A stretch of DNA of 64,000 bases from contig NC_061785.1 of NCBI RefSeq assembly GCF_022458985.1, positions 4,702,204 through 4,766,203 of the forward strand, written 5' to 3'. Numbering within the stretch: the first letter of the stretch is position 1; each line of letters opens with the position of its first letter. Below are positions 12,101 through 24,394 of this stretch, piece after piece. The notes under the pieces were generated by a model. It ran no database searches. It was given only the letters and a program-made list of their open reading frames with translations, and was not told the DNA's origin. Both the position numbers and the translations under genes were made by a program. The stretch comes from Mugil cephalus. Lineage: Eukaryota; Chordata; Actinopteri; Mugiliformes; Mugilidae.

Positions 12101-15100
12101 CTGAATTAACCTCACCCTTATATTCGGCTGTACCCTGCACATATGAGCACTACGCCAGCTGTGGTGCTGTGTAACCATGTGATTAATGTGTCCCTTAGCT
12201 AAATTACAAAGCTGACTATGAAAAGACGAAGCATCAGTACACTCTGTCCCAGGACCTGCCTCAAATCCAAAATGCCAAAGCCAACGCCGCCTTGTGTAGC
12301 GATGTAGGTTAACGCCCTTTTATCACACATGCATGTGCGAACCGGCCACATGCATTCACAGTTTAGTTCAGATTCACACTTTTACTTCATCGAGCCACGA
12401 TTTGATCATTTTACTTTTGGTTCTCTAGATTGAATACAAAAAGGAGTGGGAGAAAACAAAGTCGAAAGCGTGCGACATCGGCGTGGATGACCTGAGTGTC
12501 AGAGCAGCCAAAGCTTCCAGAGACCTTGCCAGCGACGTAAATAAACACACGAGATACAGAGAGCTTTGATCGGATGTGACATTTGGCAAATTAAATTAAG
12601 TCAAACGAACGTGTGTTTCAGATTAAATACAAAGAAACCTACATGAAGAACAAGGAGAAGGCCGTGGGCGTCAACATGAGCGACTCCAAGACTCTGCACT
12701 CGCTTCAAGTGGCCAAGATGAGCAGTGACGTAAGCAGAAACCAGACTGATGTGTTTATCAGTGTTAAAGTGTACACCAATCAGCCACAACATTATGACCA
12801 CCGACAGGAGAAGTGGATACCATTTAAAGCATCTTGTGAAAACTCATTCAGTGTCCTGCTGGGAAACCTTTGGAGCTGGCATTCATTCATGTGGATGTTA
12901 CTAAGATATGTAGCACCCACTTACACCAGACCAGACCAGACACCCCCCAGCCCATAGCAATGACATGCCTTGATGGCAGCAGAAAACAACCGACACACAA
13001 AAACGCTTCAAAAAACATGAAGAACAGCACAGATGTTGACCTGGCCTCCAAATTCACTAGATCCCAAACTGATCAAGTATCTGTGGGATGATCCATAGAG
13101 GCCCCTCCCCTCATCCCATAGGACCCAAAGGCCCCCACTAACAACATTGTAGGCAACTATAAAATACTAGGAAGGTGGTCATAATGTTATACCTGATCGG
13201 TTTTCCACACATTACTTTGAATATCCAAAAACGCTAAAGAAAGACAACTGGATTCAAGTAGCTGTACCATGACCTTGATGACTGAGAACCTTCACAGATG
13301 CACACCTAGCATATTAACCCTGGTTGTTTCCACTCCAGATTGCATACAAGAAAGGCTCCAAAGAGAGTCAGGCCCAGTTCAGCCTCCCTCATGACATGAT
13401 CAACCTGAGCCACGCCAAGAAGGCTCAGGCCCTTGCAAGTGACTTGGAATATCGCACGAAGCTCCACGACTACACGGTCATGCCCGACGACATCAAGGTG
13501 CAGCAGGCCAAGAAGGCTTATTCCCTGCAGAGCGAGGTGGGAGAATTACCTCATGCACTATTTCAGTTTAGGTATTTATTTCTTGTTTTAGAGGCTGCTG
13601 ACACTTTTTGTCCTTCACAGAACCAGTATCGTTCAGACCTGAACTGGATGAAAGGCGTCGGCTGGGAGGCTGAAGGATGTCTCAACATTACTCAGGCCAA
13701 GAAAGCTGGAGATCTTCTTAGTGATGTTAGTGCAAATATTTGCTATTTTAATTCATATGTGAACCGCGTGCGATTTTATTCACCTTTTCTACTGCTTTTT
13801 TAAAAATTTTTATAGACCAAGTACCGTCAGAAAGCCGATAGCATCAAGTTCACTCAGGTGGCGGATGATCTGTCCATCAAACACGCCAAGCAAAGCCAGG
13901 AACTGCAGAGCGACGTATGTTCTCCACATTTAAGCTGTAATCTTACTGTCATTTTGCTAGATAATAACAAATATCTGTCTGACTCTGCAGCTGGCGTACA
14001 AAGCAAACACAGAGCAGATGCTGCACCAGTACACGATGACAAAAGACGAGCCCCTCTTCAGACAAGCAAAGGCTAACGCTGACCTTCTCAGTGGGGTAAG
14101 TCCAGTAAACCAATACAGAGCAACACTAGCATGTGCAAAAGTTTTTTAAGATCTATAATTAGGGAATTATGGCATTTTGACATTATTTTATTAATCTGTT
14201 GGGCAAAGTACACTCTAAGAAATAAAACATTGGTGTTGTGTGAACTAAATGATTGTTTTACGGTGAAATTACGACAATTACTTCATTTTGACAGTCAGAT
14301 TGAGCAGGTTTTGTTGCATTAACATTGTGAGATTTCCAGGTAACACAACTAGTTTACTTTAAATGGACCGGGATCCATACTCACACATGTGTAGTAGTAG
14401 CTGTACAGAGCTCCTAGTGGCTAGAGAAGCAACTCTGAGACGTAAAGGTAAAGGATTCGGAATCGCTTCCCCTTGCGACGGATTCTTCATTTCCATGTTA
14501 TTGCCAAATTCAAAGAGAGATGACTCATTTGTGTACGTAAAACGGCTCATTCAGGTTAAGTTGGTTTAATTAGTCATTAGAAATTTTAATAAAAAAAAAA
14601 ACAAACAGTTTGATTAGATTAACTTAATTTCATTTAATTTCTTATGGTGTACCTCAGGGCATAGTGTTTGGTCCTCTTCTGCCTTTAATGCCTCATTAAT
14701 TGTGATTGGTGGGTCATTCACTGCTCCTTATACAGTATTTTGTCTTGTTCTTTTTACTGCTTCAACTTACTTCAGAAGCAGATTAAAACTATTTCAGCTC
14801 AACATATTTACAAAGTATTTACAAAGATTTATTCAGTTAAGAATAATATATTAGTATTGAATTGACAAATCTTAACCGATGGGACACGCAAAGTGTGATA
14901 CGAGAACGTAATTCGTGATCAGTTTCCTTTGCCAAAATGTAAAGAAATGCATTCTGGTATAATTAAGAGCTACTGTGCATCTTTATGTGCATGTATGTAA
15001 AGCAAACACATTTAAATTTGAGTGAATGTCTGTTCACAGATATTCATAAATGTTTTCTGCAAAAGAAAATTAAAAAACATTCTTTACGTGTTGCTAATGG

Positions 15101-18100
15101 CAAATGAAGCCAACAGATTCCATGTGAAAACCGTTTTAAAAATTGGAGTTTGGCTTTTTCTAACATTTATAATGAATGTATTATTTTAATTTGCTTTGGA
15201 TTTTTTTTTGTTTTGTTTTGTAGAAAGTGTACAAGAGCAGCTGGGAGAAGCAGAGGGACAAGGGCTTTGAGCTTCGTTTGGATTCCCTGTCTATTCTCAC
15301 AGCTAAAGCCAAGAGGGACCTGGCCAGCGATGTGAGTTATTCCAAAAAAACATTGTAACAGTTTGTTCTAATGTTTGGAGTTCAGTTAATTCCAGATGGG
15401 GGGAACATTTTTAACATTTCTGAGCTCAGATTTGAACTCACAGACCTTTTGTTTCTCGCAAACCTGCAGGTCAAGTACAGGGAAAAGTACGAGAAAAACA
15501 AAGGCAAGGTGATTGGCATTAAGTCGGTCAGCGACGACTCTCAGATGGCTCACTCTGCTCTGGCCACCAAGCTACAGAGCGACCGCCACTACAAGAAGAA
15601 CTACGAGGACACTAAGGCCAAATACAGGTGATAGGGCCTTTTGTGCACATGTCTTCAGACCTGAATGCATCTGATTCTGCAGATAAGATGTCAAGTATTT
15701 AAGTAACTGACATTTACCTTAATCTGAATTAATTAGCAATTAGAAGCATAATTAATACCTAATTTTCTGTCTCCGTTGGAAGTGACGTCTGAACAAAACA
15801 TCTCATTTTCTGCACATAATCAATTTTTCCTGCAGCGTTTCTCTGGACATGCTGAACATCAGCCACGCCAAGAAGGCTCAAGACCTGGCAACCGAGACCA
15901 AGTACAGGACTTTCCTCCACGAATACACCACTCTGCCCTCCGACATGAACGTCGCATGGGCCAAGAAGGCCTACGGGCTCCAGAGCGACGTACGTCTCAT
16001 TTTCAGACACCTGCTCAAGGCAACAAATTTAACCGCAAGAATTAGTAAACTGAAATGTGCTCGTGCATCCGTCTTTAGAACCAATACAGGTCGGATCTGA
16101 ACTGGATGAAGGGCGTCGGCTGGGAGGCCTCAAAATCTCTGGATGTGCAGCAGGCGAAGAAGGCCGGAGATCTGGTCAGCGAGGTAATTTCAGACCCTGT
16201 GACCATGAATGCATTTGGGAAATCAGTCTAATTTTAAATAAATCATAGCCATAGGTATTTGATTAACCACTCTACTCATATCTATGAGAATTGTTGGTTA
16301 GCACAGAGGCTACGTATGAGAAAGCGATAAGCAGGATTGTGTAACGTGTGACTGGAAGCCACATACCTGGGTTTACGACTTAGGTCAGAATGTATTTAAA
16401 GAGTTGCAGACCATTCCTGTTCCCTCCAAAACTGGGCTAAGTATGTAGACTGACATAACAAGAGACCAGGAGCTGAATCTTTTACAGAAAGATTGGAGTT
16501 AAGGAAAAGGAAAGGCTCCTGAACCTTCTTAATACACACTTCAGATACCAGGTCAAATGGTTTTGTTACCTTCCTCCTCCTTTGTGAAAAAACAAAGGAG
16601 GATCTAAAATTATATCTGTGCATGAACTTTGCTCATTTACAGTTAAGACATTGGAGGAAAAAGGTGGCAAATGATATGATCCTTAACTACTCTGCCACTG
16701 GGTCACCCTTCCTCCTCATTGATATTTTAAACTGAACCATCCTTTTTTGGAGCAGAATCTTTTTATATAAACACGTGCAAAATGCCGTTTATTTTTGACA
16801 CATCGAATGCAAACTGGAAGCTCCACACCCTGTTCATAACCCCGTCACAGGCAGCCACTTCAACCAGAGCCAATATTAGACCATGAGAAGACACGAATAG
16901 ACCAGATCTCAGAGCTGCATCTGACTCAGCTTTTTATCTATTTATGTAGACCTGACAGCCGCAGTTTGTCCAGTATTTGTCCAGCCAACAACAACAAATA
17001 AAAATAATTAATATGAAATCTGTTTATTTTAGATTTGTTTACGCAGGTAGAACTAATGTCTGTGGAGTTATTGTGCCCTCTACTGTCCCTGAAATATTCT
17101 CTATGTGCACTCACTTCAGTCTATGCTCTGTTTCGACAGAAAAAATACCGGCAGGATGTGAGTGCTCTGAAGTTTACAAGCGTTGAAGACACTCCAGAGA
17201 TGATACAGGCCAAACTGAGCAACAAACTGGCTGTTGATGTAAGTCAAAAAAATGATGATTAGTTTAATTCACAACAAACTGTATCTTGTGACACTTCAAC
17301 CTTCTGCTGAGAAACTTTTGGACCTGACATTCATTCATGTAGATGTTACTTAGACATGTAGCATGTAGGAACAACTCAAAAAAAAACATGAAGAACATGT
17401 CAAGTTGTTGAAATGGCCTTCAAATTCACTAGCTCCCAAACGATGTGCGATACCGATCCGATACCAAGTAAATACAGGGTTCACATCACTGATACGGATA
17501 TCGATATTTTTGAATAATTAAGGCGGATGCATCATCAATGTGAATCACCTTTAAGGGTTTTTGTGATTTGTCTTTTGGATTATTTATCAGTTAGAATACA
17601 GTACAATACAAAAGTAAAACCGATGTAATGTAATGTGTATGATCAGTAATGCTGCGTCTTCTCCTTTCCAGAGGTTGTACAGAGAGAAGGGTGAAAACAT
17701 GAAGCACAACTACACGCTCAGTGGAGAGCTGCCTGAGATGGTGCAGGCCAAGCTCAACGCGGAGAACATCAGTGAGGTAAAAACATGATACATGACATAA
17801 AAAATGGACCATAATCATTAATCAATCTATTCAACAAGGGAAAAGTTTTCTTTTTTTAATCGTACATCCACCGTTTGCTCTCTCTTTCAGAGCCGTTACA
17901 AGGAATCGTGGACTAAGATACGTGACGGTGGCTACAAGCTGCGTCTGGATGCTATTCCCTTCCAGTCCGCCAAGGCGTCTGCAGAGATCCTCAGCGATGT
18001 GAGATTCAGTTCAATCCCTAAAAACTATAGATTTGACTTGAAAAAAAGTTTGATTACTCCCCGGCAGGTCTCAGAGCTCACCAATCGACTATATTTTGTC

Positions 18101-21100
18101 ATGTCATTTCATTCAGCTCGTGTCCCTTGTGTGTAATTTCAGCACAAGTACAAAGAAGAATTTGAGAAGACTAAAGGGAAGATGATTGGACTGAAGGGGC
18201 TCCAGGACGACTTGAATATTTCTCACTCGGTCCACGCCACCAAGCTGCAGAGTGACGTGAGTTCACCCTCACTATCCTATATTCATTCACGGGGGCGTCA
18301 CTAGGTTTTAAGGACAGGGGAGGCTTAGCCCCCACAAGGTCTCTGCAGGTTTCAACAAGTCAAATTTAAAACTTTATAAGACCTTTTTTTTAAGACCATA
18401 ATGAATACAATTTAAGACCCATTTCACATCCATACTGGCAAAACAGAAGGTCTGGAATTACATGCAAAAGAAGTCTCTCTAATATTTGTTTAGAACTGGG
18501 TGTTAACCGATTAGCCGCTCCTCAGTCACACCGCTGCTAGCAACCACCGCTTTAAATGTATAACTAGCGTTAGTGTAGCAACAGCTTATAGTGTTGAGGA
18601 TAAAATTCAGCTCACAGTCTGAGCAGTTAGCCTGTTAGCTCATAAGTAACTTACTCGTTAGTGAGTGTTGTATTAGCACAACTTTGCCAAAGAAAACACA
18701 AGTGATGCCCCAACTTTTCTCCGCTGCTATGCTTTGCTCTGACACACCATGGCGTGCACACAGCACACTAGCTAGCTGGTTGTGCTTGATAAATTCTGAC
18801 CAGGCTGCACAGGTACAGGTACCATTCGCACTCACATCTATGACCAATTTAGAAATATGAGCATGTCTTTGGAAGTAGGAGGAAGCTGAAGTACATGGAA
18901 AGAACCCCTGTAGACACAGGAAGTACATGTAAACTCCACCCAGAAAAGGCCCCAGTCGGCCGAAGCATCAGTGCTCACCACCACATCTATCATATTTCCT
19001 CCCCCTTTAGATTAAGTACAAACAGGACTGCGTGAAGGAGCTCTCTAAGTTCCACCTACCCATGGACATGATGGAGGTTGCACACGCCAAGAAGGCCCAG
19101 TCGCTGGTCAGCGATCAGGACTACAGGCTCTCCCTTCACCACTACACCGCCGTGCCGGATGACATGACGGTGCAGGCTGCAAAGAAAGCGTACGCCCTGC
19201 AGAGTGAGGTGAGAGCGTCTCTTCTTGGAGGCTGAGTAAAAATAAAAATAAATGGTTGGTTTATGATGATTCAGATTGATTTGAAGTAAGTTTGGAAGTT
19301 TGAAAACTGATTTTGAGTCATGTTGCTAATTTAAAAAAACATATATATTGTTCTCTGTATAGAAACTGTATCGCTCTGATCTGAATTACCTGCGCGGTGC
19401 AGCGTGGATCGCCACTGGAGCTCTCCAGATTGAAGGATCCAAGAGGGCCACAGACCTCATCAGTGATGTGAGATTTGGCTTTTATTTATTCCACTTTTGT
19501 CACACAGGCTCACATGTAGAACTTTTTTTGTGACGCTATGCTGATTATTGTACAATATACTGACTTGATGTGTCTTAAAATCTCCCTAAAAGCTTCTCAC
19601 AGTGACAAACTTTGCTGTTTTCTCCTGTTTTAGAAAAAGTACCGTCAGCAGCCCTACAACTTCAAACACACCTCAGTCGCTGACTCTCCTGACATCATCC
19701 ACGCCAAACTCAGTGGACAGGTCACAAACGAGGTGAGCTTGCCCCAGATTTACCCTCCTATTGGTTTGGATTTGGTTAAATAAGCCAATGATCATATAAA
19801 AAACATGTGTACATTGTGTGTCTCTCTCAGCGTCTGTACAAAGAGAAAGGGGTGAACGACCAACACCACTACACGATTACGAGCGAGAGACCAGAGATCA
19901 CGCAAGCAAAGATCAATGCAGCCAACTTCAGCGAGGTACTGTTAGCTCCTGCGAACTGTGCATTGAGCTTTACGTTGTTTTCGCTCGGTGTGTGTTATTT
20001 TGAAGGTAAATGTAAATTTGTTCCGCTGCAGATAAAATATAAAGAGTCCTGGCACACTCTGAGGGCCCAGGGCTACAAACTGACCATGCAGGACATCCCC
20101 TTCCAGGCTGCCAAGAGCTCCACAGGCATCGCCAGTGATGTAAGAATAATATGAAGTGAAAAACAACACTAATGCATCCACCAATAATGACCACTAACAG
20201 GAGAACAGATCGACCAAACAGTGACAATTCAGTGTTCTTCTGGGAAACTTTTGGATCCGGCATTTAATCATGTGGATGCACCTACCTAGACCAGACCAGA
20301 CACCCCCCACCCCATAGCAATGACGCTCCCCAGGAGGATGCAGCCTGACACAGATGCACACACACAAAAACACTTTAGGAACAACTGCAAAAAAAAACAT
20401 AAGGAACAGCACAAGGCGTTGACCTGGCTTCCAAATTCACTAGATCCCAAACTGATCAAGTATCTGTCAGATGATCTACAGAGGCCCCTCCCCTTAACCC
20501 ATAGGACCACACTAACAACGTCCTGTTTCCAGACACCACGGGACACCCTCAGAATGTCCTCGCATGTCCATTCTCTGATGAGACCTATACAATTATGTTA
20601 TGCCTGGTTGGTGTATATGCGACTGAAATATGGTCAAAAATGTCCACCTAAGGAGAAACCCAATGCTTGTAATAAAATGTTAAACATATAATACAAAGAA
20701 ACCATCTGTGTCTCTACAGTACAACTACAAACACAACCACTTGCTGGAAAAGGGGAAGCACATCGGGGTCAAAAGCGTCTCCGACGACCCTCGCCTCCTG
20801 CACTGCCTGCAGGCCGGCCGGCTGGCCAGCGACCAGGAGTACCGCAAGGACGCCCTGACAACCAGCGGCCAGTACCACCTGACCGGGGACATGATTCACC
20901 TGGTGTCGGCTAAAAACGCCCAGGCGCTGGCCAGCGACCAGGACTACAGGCAGAGGCTGCACGAGTACACGGTGCTCCCGGACGACATGAAGGTCAAGTG
21001 GGCCAAAAAGGCTTACGACCTGCAGAGTGAGGTGAGATGTCGGGAGAGGAGTGGAATGGAGAAGGAAAAAAACTAATGATGACTAATATGATGCATATTT

Positions 21101-24100
21101 ATGTGCAGAAACTCTACAAGTCAGACCTCAACTACATGAAAGGAGTGGCCTGGGATGGAGTGGGAGCACCTCAGCTGGAGTCTGCCAAGAAGGCCGGACA
21201 GCTTATCAGTGAAGTGAGTATGGATGGATAGATGGATGGATTTCACCTTTTTTTATTTTAAAACAGTTCTAAGCCACCTTTGTCCTTCTTCTTGCAGAAG
21301 AAGTATCGTCAGCTTCCAGACAGCTTGAAATTCACATCAGTGACCGACTCTCCAGATATCGTCCACGCCAAGACGAGCTATCAGCAGTGCAGCGAGGTAG
21401 GACGAACAACGACCTTAAAGAATATTTAAAAGTCTACTTCTGCTTTGGGGCTTTTATTTTGGAAGAAATACAGATGGTATTACTGATCTCCTGCTCATGT
21501 CTTCTCCGTCTGGTTTCCACCACAGAGGCTGTACAAGTCTGGAAAGAATGACGACATGCACAAATACACCTTGCACTCAGATGACCCAGACTTTGTTCGC
21601 GCCAAGATGAATGCCCTGCAGATAAGTGATGTAAGGCAAATATTCACATTCTGTCATATAGTAAACAAAAAAAAAAAAAAAGCAAAATCCTTCATACCAA
21701 GATGATGTCATAATATTCTCCTGTTTTCCCATAAAGAAAGTGTACAAGGCGACTGGGGAGCAGGTGAAGACATCGGGCTACGACCTGCGTTTGGACGCCA
21801 TACCCTTCCAAACGGCCAAGGCCTCCAGAGAAATTGCCAGTGATGTGAGTTAACGTTTAGCTAAGAGCATATGCAACCACTATATGCAACCCTTCGTGGC
21901 CTACGTCATTGTGATGTCAGTGTTAGCTGGAGGCTCATTTTCTACCGTGAAAATGTCGCCTTGCTGTATGTTTTGGTGCCAAAATGGAAAAAAAAATCAA
22001 AAACGGTAACTTGAAGTTTTATCACATACCAGTCGTAGGCAACTTTGGTTTGGCTTTGGTCATTAAAAGAAACAATCATCAATGTGCACATTTCGTATCA
22101 GATAAGAGTAATATGTAATGCATCATCAGTTTCAGCCTGGATAAGATTATGAGTTAGACTAAACTGTGACTGAAACTACGTTAAGTTAATCATTATTTAG
22201 AGGGACTGTTTGTTACAGGTTAATGCTAATGCTAAACGCTACATTAGTTGTATGTTTCAGGGGCGTCCAAGCAGAAGTTTACCCTCCACAGTGGTTCCAC
22301 TTACTTCTTGTAATATCTTTGATGGAGAGGCTTCACTTGATGATCACATTTCGTCTCCTCTTCTTTGGTCAAATCTTCCATCTAGTGAGGGTTGGTGAAT
22401 ATAGTCCCATCTGTCAGTGCCAACTTTTTAAAATAACATCCACGGTCTCAGGGAGAGACTATATTAGCAACATTCACAGAAATATGTGTTTTCCTCGTCC
22501 ATTCTTGCCAAAATAGTCGGTTGAATATGTTAACCGGCCTTTACAAGCTATAGTGTTTGAGATGTTTTGTCTCCAGTTAAGCCCCGCCCCTCAAAAAAAC
22601 GTCACACTGTTTACAAACTGCGAAGGGATCAATGAGTTTATAACCACCTCAAACCTCGGACTCTCTCCAACAGTTCCGCTACAAGGAGTCCCACCTGAAG
22701 GAGAAGGGCCAGCAGGTCGGCCTGCGCTGCGTGGAGGACGACCCCAAGATGGTGCACTCCCTGGCGGCCAGCAAGCTCCAGAGCAACCTGGAGTACAAAC
22801 GCCAGTCCAAGGAGGAGCGCGGCCAGTACAAGATCCACGCCGACCAGCCCGAGTTCCTGCAGGCCAAGAAGAGCCAGGCTCAAGCCAGCGACCTCACCTA
22901 CCGACACAAGCTGCACGACTACACCTGCGACCCCGAGCAGCTCAATGTCAAACACGCCAAGGAGGCCTACAAGCTGCAGAGTGATGTGAGTCAGGGTGCA
23001 CGATATCTCTTGGTATACAACTACATCACGTCAACAGCTGAGATCAAATTAAAATATAAAAACAAACATTTAAAAGAAAAATCAATCAGGTAATGAAGTC
23101 ATGAAGCTATAATATATATTTTTTTGTAATGAACTGTTCTACCAAAGGGTTTCAGCTCTTTGTTTTTGGTTTCCCACTCACATAAACTTCAGTGATAAAA
23201 CCTACAAAGACACCAACAGGTATATTACAACAGGTTTACACAAAATTGTAGAATCAAATTGTTAAAAACTAGCTGACTAACCTGTGTTAGGGTAACATTC
23301 ATGTGTACTCGCTCTGGTTTTTAACCATCTGAGATAAAGTTTTAGGTTTTATTGCAGCTTATTCTCCTTCATTTAAACCCGTTTGTGCTTATTAACGTTT
23401 CTAGTTGGACATGACTCACAAATTTAACACATTTTATTAATAGCAACGAGCTATGACATCGCTAATTAGCAAGTACTCGTTCGACTGTTACTGACTCACT
23501 TACTGTTCAGATATTAAAATAAATAGTTTTATATACTGTCACGCATTGGTGACTTCTTGATAATGACTCCTTGATTATATTAATAATGAAATAATACCAG
23601 TGTCCACATGCAAGGACAAAAAACTACTACTTCCTGTTCAGAAATGGTGCATAGTTTTTGTATGTCTTAGCTCCGACTGATCCCAAATACTGTGGAGCAG
23701 GAGGTTAAAGACACTTGCAAAAGGCATTGCAGCAAAAATAGACCAAGTCACACAAAATGTCTTCATAGCCAAGTGTCAGATGTATTTAAACCTAGAGAGG
23801 TGCAACATCATGCTATTAATAGTTAGTGATAATATATAAAAATGCTAAAACTTCCCTTGTTGCTCCTTTATGCTGCAGGTGAAGTACAAGTCAGACCTGA
23901 ACTGGATCAGAGGAGTGGGCTGGACCCCTCCTGGTTCCCACAAGGCCGAGCTCGCCCGTCGGGCTGCGGAGCTGGGACTGGCCGAGGGGGTTAGCACTGA
24001 CGAGGCCATCGCAAAGTACCAGCACATGATGATGGTGAGAGAAGACGGAAGCTGGATGCAAGTAAATATCGACTCTTTGAGTGACGTAATGTTGACTTCC

Positions 24101-24394
24101 TCCATCTTTCAGGTTTATCACCAGCAGCAGATGGAGCAGCAGCAGCAGCAGCAGCAGCAAACGTCAGAGCAGGTGGAGACGAGCCAGGAGATCCAACAGG
24201 GCGTCAACATGGACGCCATGGAGGTCCTCCACGTGAAGAGGAAGAAGACCATCCAGACCGTGCAGAAAAAGACCACCACCGCTTCATTCAGGTCCATGGA
24301 GAAGAAGTCCAGCACCGTCTCGTCCTCCTCGTCGGCTTCGATCCAGAACGCCGTCAAGATGTCCAGTAAAGCTGCTGCGATAGAAGACGCATAG
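5129..24394 (+). CDS. nrap: nebulin-related-anchoring protein (NRAP), complete
   Basis: The gene has 43 coding exons (coordinates in the module entries), 5406 nt, 1801 residues; human NRAP is about 1730. The start at 5129 opens the LIM domain directly. The order is LIM (residues 1-55), short linker, nine single nebulin repeats, five super-repeats of seven roughly 35-residue repeats, and a polyQ/Ser-rich tail. Almost every exon begins at a repeat boundary in phase 0, with a Y-K/R motif near its start and an S-D/E at its end. Nebulin repeats bind actin. NRAP acts at myotendinous junctions, intercalated discs and nascent myofibrils, linking actin to talin, vinculin and alpha-actinin. The LIM plus about 44 repeats without a C-terminal SH3 separates it from nebulin, nebulette and LASP. 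Neighbours (casp7 head-to-head, habp2 tail-to-tail) match human. All splice sites read cleanly, with no disabling change. Confidence 0.95.
7226..7594 (+). mobile_element. TTAA-flanked MITE, copy 1 (nrap intron 3)
   Basis: The element is bounded by TTAA on both sides, with inverted termini CCTCCTGAGACC at the left and GGTCTCAGGAGG at the right. The interior is AT-rich and non-coding. TTAA target duplications and CC-starting termini are typical of piggyBac-type non-autonomous elements. Related copies are at 10975-11705, 23320-23711, 57945-58405 and a fragment at 36998-37073. Confidence 0.75.
9447..9700 (+). mobile_element. half-copy of a foldback element (nrap intron 10)
   Basis: It begins CAGAGCCATATATTAGAGAG and continues through GGGCGCCATGTTTGCTAC to sequence that matches, in reverse, the right half of the 41545-42540 element (phrases such as GTCTTATTTTCACCATTAAC and AGGCCCTCACTTAAATA). 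The left half is not present. Confidence 0.55.
10975..11705 (+). mobile_element. TTAA-type MITE, copy 2, filling nrap intron 13
   Basis: A diverged, longer copy of the same family. The left terminus reads TAAGTCTTCTGAGACC, so it overlaps the exon 13 splice donor (GTAAGT at 10974). An internal segment around the phrase GAGCTATAAC is present twice (about 11265 and 11400), which explains the extra length. The right end (about 11690-11705) is degraded. It makes up nearly the whole intron. Confidence 0.6.
11963..13725 (+). other. nrap: nrap super-repeat 1 (exons 15-20)
   Basis: Exons 11963-12061 (99 nt), 12199-12303 (105), 12429-12536 (108), 12622-12729 (108), 13339-13536 (198, two repeats) and 13621-13725 (105). 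This sets the seven-repeat pattern used in the later super-repeats. The last exon carries the conserved LNWMKGVGW motif, the W-K-G type signature associated with tropomyosin/troponin contact in nebulin. Confidence 0.9.
12772..13202 (+). mobile_element. Tc1/mariner-like relic, near-complete (nrap intron 18)
   Basis: The termini are inverted: ACACCAATCAGCCACAACAT at the left, and GGTGGTCATAATGTTATACC followed by TGATCGGT at the right. This terminus is known from a widespread fish Tc1-like family. The interior shows ACCAGACCAGACACCCC and ATTCACTAGATCCCAAACTG, shared with the other copies. It has no intact frame. Confidence 0.65.
13816..16183 (+). other. nrap: nrap super-repeat 2 with a displaced intron (exons 21-26)
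   Basis: Exons 13816-13914, 13991-14095, 15224-15331, 15470-15627, 15836-15989 and 16079-16183. Exons 24 and 25 (158 + 154 nt) together encode the same 104-residue three-repeat module that is 312 nt uninterrupted in super-repeats 4 and 5. Here the intron falls inside the second repeat and splits a Ser codon after AG. The WMKGVGW motif is in the last exon. Confidence 0.88.
17140..19467 (+). other. nrap: nrap super-repeat 3 (exons 27-32)
   Basis: Exons 17140-17238, 17672-17776, 17891-17998, 18143-18256 (114 nt), 19011-19208 (198 nt) and 19363-19467. The three-repeat module is split here at the phase-0 boundary between its first and second repeats. The signature motif is modified to LNYLRGAAW. 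Confidence 0.9.
17290..17440 (+). mobile_element. Tc1/mariner-like fragment (nrap intron 27)
   Basis: It shares GGACCTGACATTCATTCATG, the GATGTTACTTAGACATGTAG stretch and TTCACTAGCTCCCAAAC with the fuller copies but lacks both termini. It is followed directly by a piece of the GATACCGAT repeat. Confidence 0.45.
19634..21213 (+). other. nrap: nrap super-repeat 4 (exons 33-37)
   Basis: Exons 19634-19732, 19831-19935, 20032-20139, 20720-21031 (312 nt, three repeats in one exon) and 21109-21213. The signature motif reads LNYMKGVAW. Confidence 0.9.
20168..20615 (+). mobile_element. Tc1/mariner-like relic (nrap intron 35)
   Basis: It runs from a decayed left terminus (CACCAATAATGACCACTAAC) to TTATGCCTGGTTGGTGTAT and contains the family interior with CCTAGACCAGACCAGACACC and CTAGATCCCAAACTGATC. 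The reading frames are broken. Confidence 0.6.
21298..24394 (+). other. nrap: nrap super-repeat 5 and C-terminal tail (exons 38-43)
   Basis: Exons 21298-21396, 21526-21630, 21737-21844, 22674-22985 (312 nt, strikingly GC-rich for this locus), 23879-24034 and 24113-24394. Exon 42 carries LNWIRGVGW and then leaves the repeat pattern. Exon 43 encodes a tail with eight consecutive glutamines, then Lys- and Ser-rich sequence, ending AAAIEDA before TAG at 24392-24394. Confidence 0.9.
23320..23711 (+). mobile_element. TTAA-type MITE, copy 3 (nrap intron 41)
   Basis: The same interior (TTAGGTTTTATTGCAGCTTA, ACTTCCTGTTCAGAAATG) and the right terminus CAGGAGGTTAAA are visible. The left terminus is eroded (ACCATCTGAGA). 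Confidence 0.55.

Noticed and set aside
12770..13100. Plus-strand frames in nrap intron 18
   Set aside because: They lie in a Tc1-like relic and read through its non-coding interior; no transposase motif is visible.
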